Source: Melampsora larici-populina 98AG31
Taxonomy: Eukaryota > Basidiomycota > Pucciniomycetes > Pucciniales > Melampsoraceae
Direction of reading: 5' to 3'
DNA: 64,000 nt
Assembly: GCF_000204055.1 (NCBI RefSeq)
Contig: NW_006768766.1
Span: 3,063,349 to 3,127,348 of the forward strand
A program made the translations under genes and the position numbers. This document shows, in pieces, positions 61,069-64,000 of this stretch. The notes under the pieces were generated by a model. The model ran no database searches. It was not told the DNA's origin and saw only the letters and a list, made by a program, of their open reading frames with translations. Numbering within the stretch: the stretch's first letter is position 1; each line of letters begins with the position of its first letter.

Positions 61069-61470
61069 GGGGGTATCAACACCCGACTCGCAGCGCAGAC
61101 TGCGAGGCACAGCCTGCGCCTGCGCTGTGGCACAGCGCTGGGGTTTTTGAAAATATGGCGACTGCGCCTTTTCACAGCGCAGGGGCTTTTCGACTTTTCG
61201 CCACTGCGCCTTTTTGCAGCGCAGTGGATGTGTCACTTCTCCAATGGAAAATTGAAAAAATGGGCTTTCCATCCGCCAGAAAAACAATTTTTTTGCCCAC
61301 TGCGCTGCGCTGGACTTACCTGCGCTGGAGCGCACCGCAGGGGCCTCAAAGATTTTGGGTCACTGCGCCCTAGCGCAGCGCAGTGGGTTTTGGAATTTTC
61401 GATTTTTTTGGCGCAGCGCAGTTTCGCGCATTCTGCGCTGTACTGCGCTGACGTCGGGTGTTGGGGGTAT
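61069..61470. mobile_element. GC-rich TIR element packed with GCGCAG/CTGCGC repeats
   Basis: The ends carry the inverted pair CAACACCCGAC (61077-61087) and GTCGGGTGTTG (61453-61463), with GGGGGTAT next to each. Inside, the hexamer GCGCAG or its complement CTGCGC occurs more than a dozen times in both orientations, for example CACTGCGCC...GCAGCGCAGTGG, so many alternative hairpins are possible. It is much more GC-rich than its flanks. Overlapping open frames on both strands are by-products of the repeat. It is probably a non-autonomous DNA element. Confidence 0.6.
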
Positions 61471-61692
61471 GCTCTCACCATAAATAACCAATTGGGCTCA
61501 ATTCCTCTGCTTGATTTACTTGGGCAAGGATTAGAGTTGTGAACAATCTTTCCATATTGATGATGCAGAAGGCACTGCCACCAACCTTGCTTGATGTCTG
61601 AGCTGTGTTGTGCAGCTGCCTGTATTCTTGAGTTGGAGTTGAGGCCCAGTGTGGTTAAGCAGAAACCTTGATCTATTGAACCAATTTATTTA

Positions 61693-61999
61693 CAGCTGTT
61701 TTGAAAATAAATGTTGCTTCTGTTGTTTTTGATTATATTTTTTCATATCTACGGTCAATTGATATGCTGCCTGTCTAGCTTATTTATCCCAATTGGGATC
61801 AGAAATGGAGTTTGTGCAGGCTCAAGCCCGCTCAAGTGTTGGCATCAAAGGTTGAAGCTGGCTTTGGGCAAGCAATGTGAGTCAAACTTGGACTGCATCA
61901 CCAGCCATTTCTGCGCTGTTCCTACCAGGTTGATAACCACAGATATGAATAAAATAAAATAAAAAACAACAACAGCCACATTTATTTTCAAAACAGCTG
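61693..61999. mobile_element. 307-bp foldback MITE, TA-flanked
   Basis: The left end CAGCTGTTTTGAAAATAAAT and right end ATTTATTTTCAAAACAGCTG are perfect inverted repeats; complementarity extends inward with few changes (GTTGCTTCTGTTGTTTTT versus AAAAACAACAACAGCCAC). TA flanks both ends (61691-61692 and 62000-62001). It has the same terminal rule, TA then CAG...CTG then TA, as the elements at 25267 and 47135, although the inner sequence differs. Confidence 0.82.
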
Positions 62000-62399
62000 T
62001 ACAAGATTCAAGAAACATCAACAAAATGTAAACAAGTCAATGATGTAAAAGATATCAAAAGTCATGACAAAGGTTTAAATCACAAATTATACACATTTTC
62101 TAAAATCTCACCTCTGAATTGATATGACAATTTTCTCACTCTTTGGACAAATTGAAATGTTTACTTTGGAGCATGTCCAAACATGAGAAACTCAATTAGA
62201 GGTTGTATATCTTGAGTTCTGGAACAACCAGACAAAGAGACAAAGGAAAGGTGAAGAAGAGAAGCAGCTTTTCTAAACTTATCAGAGTCCCACCCTGTTA
62301 CTTGCAACCTAAGCCCCAGAAAAGGAACTCAGTACAAGTTTGCTTTTCTCTGGCCTGTGTGATTCTTACAGGATCAGGTGCTTTTGAAAATGTAAGCGA

Positions 62400-62719
62400 A
62401 GTGACTTGAGGATTCATTTCAGCGAGAAGTGGATCCTCTTTATAAGTGTTTTTGAAAAACACTAGAGACTGAAAAAGGAAAGTACAACTTGAGAGTTTAC
62501 AACGAGAGGATTCTGCTTAGAGGAATCCGAGTTTGGAAAAGATACAAGTCAAGGGATTTTAGGAATAAATCCCGAATATAGATAGTAGACCATTATGATG
62601 ATTATGAGATGATAGAAAAAGGAAAAGACACTTGCAGGAAAAGTCGTAAGGCTTTTCCGAAAGCGTTTTACAAAAGATAGAAAAGTAAAAAGAAGGAAAT
62701 AAGAAGTTCCGGAATTACA
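62400..62719 (-). repeat. Probable 3' LTR (inner boundary only) of gypsy element
   Basis: On the minus strand a purine-rich tract AAGTGGGGGATGG (about 62722-62734) follows the polyprotein and is succeeded by TGTAATTCCGGAAC, a standard LTR start after a polypurine tract. The outer LTR end is not identified, so 62400 is only a nominal limit. Confidence 0.5.
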
Positions 62720-62888
62720 CCATCCCCCACTTAAGATTCAAACATCCTCGTTTGAGCCAAAGGTATCCTCCACCACGTCTATTTCCTGTTGTACTTCGGA
62801 CAAGGTGAATTCTAGTTCATGTTTGAGGGAATGTAGTATATCTAGATCTTCATTTCCAATAGTCAGTTTTGATAAGAACCGTAATTGG

Positions 62889-64000
62889 CTAATTAGATGT
62901 TTGACCGTGTTTGGCTGCTGCATCACGGTCATGGAGTTGTTGAGACGCAAAGAAAAATTCATCAATATTCTTTCCCATGTAAGGCTTCAGTCTTGATCCA
63001 TTAACGCGTAGTTGTAAAATATGACCATTGGATGTCATCAATTGATACGTACCGTTAGGATCAGAGTCTCGAACGATGAACGGCCCGTCCCACCGCGGAT
63101 GTAGCTTTGAAGCTCTTCCTTCAAACTTTCTCCATACCAGGTCTCCGGGTTTAATATGCCGTTCGACAAAGTTCTCTTCTGAGTCTTGTAGTCGCTGTCT
63201 AGCTCTTTCATTGAGTTGATCGATACGCTCTTGTCTTTGTTTTGAGAATCTTTCGAGATCTATACGTCGCAATTCTTGGGTTAATTTAATGTCCTTTTTG
63301 TTGACGAGAATAGGGTTATCTCCCAAAGAAAAGATTGGTGGAAAACGTGCCTCAATGCCGTATGTCATCTCGAAGGGCGACGCTTTCAGTGAGTTGGAAT
63401 GGGCTGCCCTATAAGCAAAAAGAGCTTTATTCACGTATTGGTCCCATTTTCCTTGGTTATAAGGTGCACAAAATTTCTTGATAGCACCAATTAATGTTCC
63501 GTGGAACCGTTCTACCAGCCCGTTGCCTTGTGGATGGTAGGGAGTAGTATGTAGGTGTTTAATTTTACTCTCTCGCAAATAGACTTGAAAAACGTGGGAA
63601 TGAAACTCACTACCATTATCGGTTGTAATCTCATCTGGGTGTCCGTGGGCAAGACAGAGTTGTTTCACGAGGTCGACCACCGCTTCTGCTGACGTTTTCT
63701 TGAGAGGAACGGCGTAAGCCCAGCCCGTGCCGTAGTCTACGGCCGTTAAGATGTATTCATTTCCATGGGCCGTTTTTGGTAAAGGGCCTACGAAGTCCAT
63801 TCCCCACTTGCGGAATGGTTTTCCCCTTTCGATAACCTGGATCGGTAAATTTTCTTTATCCGAGTGAGCTGCGTGAATTTGACACTCTCTACAATCTTTT
63901 ATTGTTTCTTCAATGAATTTATTCATATTTGGAAACCAATAATTTTCTTTCATACTGATTATAACGTCTTTGTAGTTTCTATGTCCCAAATTGATATGTA
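62889..64000 (-). CDS. Ty3/gypsy polyprotein, integrase end (partial)
   Basis: The open frame runs in from the right edge of the window and ends at 62889. It begins with HINLGHRN...CRECQ, part of the HHCC zinc-binding domain. The DD35E integrase core follows: WGMDFVGPLPK (D65 of the visible part), ITTDNGSEFHSH (D124) and NGLVERFHGTL (E160). After that comes an arginine-rich helix and a GPY/F-like module (RWDGPFIVRDSDPNGTYQL). This order is that of Ty3/gypsy integrases. Reverse transcriptase and gag would lie beyond the window. A second frame at 62738-62965 partly overlaps the end and may be a continuation after a frame change. The visible integrase core is intact. Confidence 0.9.
   Translation of the reverse strand, partial: HINLGHRNYKDVIISMKENYWFPNMNKFIEETIKDCRECQIHAAHSDKENLPIQVIERGKPFRKWGMDFVGPLPKTAHGNEYILTAVDYGTGWAYAVPLKKTSAEAVVDLVKQLCLAHGHPDEITTDNGSEFHSHVFQVYLRESKIKHLHTTPYHPQGNGLVERFHGTLIGAIKKFCAPYNQGKWDQYVNKALFAYRAAHSNSLKASPFEMTYGIEARFPPIFSLGDNPILVNKKDIKLTQELRRIDLERFSKQRQERIDQLNERARQRLQDSEENFVERHIKPGDLVWRKFEGRASKLHPRWDGPFIVRDSDPNGTYQLMTSNGHILQLRVNGSRLKPYMGKNIDEFFFASQQLHDRDAAAKHGQTSN

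Noticed and set aside
61051..61542. Overlapping open frames on both strands (163, 108, 90 and 82 codons)
   Set aside because: All are by-products of the GCGCAG/CTGCGC repeat, which lacks stop codons; amino-acid content is repetitive in every frame.

Overview
The window reads as nuclear DNA of a filamentous basidiomycete, most likely a rust fungus (Pucciniales, Melampsora-like). This is an inference. It rests on AT-rich sequence, genes cut by many short introns (about 55-105 bases, GT...AG), an F-box family, a rust-style secreted protein, and DNA transposons mixed with housekeeping genes. No bacterial-type operons, CRISPR arrays or rRNA were seen. Gene models were built by hand from reading frame, splice sites and phase. 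Most close exactly in phase from start to stop.

Region by region. 0-5 kb: the 3' part of a Ser/Thr-rich single-pass membrane protein (+) and a GH76 cell-wall mannosidase of the Dfg5/Dcw1 type (-) with a 4-base microexon. 6.4-11.1 kb: mitochondrial ribosomal protein uS5m (-) diverging from the protein O-mannosyltransferase Pmt4 (+). 12.4-24 kb: three minus-strand genes, namely an SP/TP-rich protein of unknown role, a HEATR6-like HEAT-repeat protein, and a proline/serine-rich coiled-coil protein. 24.6-29 kb: an F-box relic, an apparently intact F-box gene and a decayed F-box paralogue. 29.7-31.1 kb: a multi-pass membrane protein. 32.1-32.9 kb: a large imperfect palindrome. 33.3-37.7 kb: a putative secreted protein and a WDR89-like WD40 protein, both minus. 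40.7-46.2 kb: a HELLS/LSH (Irc5-type) SNF2 remodeller whose start codon is split by an intron, and a Hua1-like zinc-binding protein. 46.9-56 kb: a mobile-element zone. It holds two copies of a segment carrying an intron-containing tRNA-Arg(TCG), two MITEs, and a complete hAT element with an 8-bp target duplication that sits inside another gene. It also holds an F-box fragment and a TIR element containing a 100-base assembly gap. 56.6-60.4 kb: a full 12-exon VPS34 phosphatidylinositol 3-kinase (-). 61-64 kb: two more TIR/foldback elements and the 3' end of a Ty3/gypsy retrotransposon (-).

Several genes share a theme. Pmt4 (O-mannosylation of secretory proteins), the GH76 enzyme (linking mannoproteins to the wall) and the Ser/Thr-rich membrane protein all bear on the cell wall. 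VPS34 and Hua1 bear on endosomal trafficking. No operon-like co-regulation is implied. The accessory interest lies in the nested transposons and the unusual splicing, rather than in one coherent new system.
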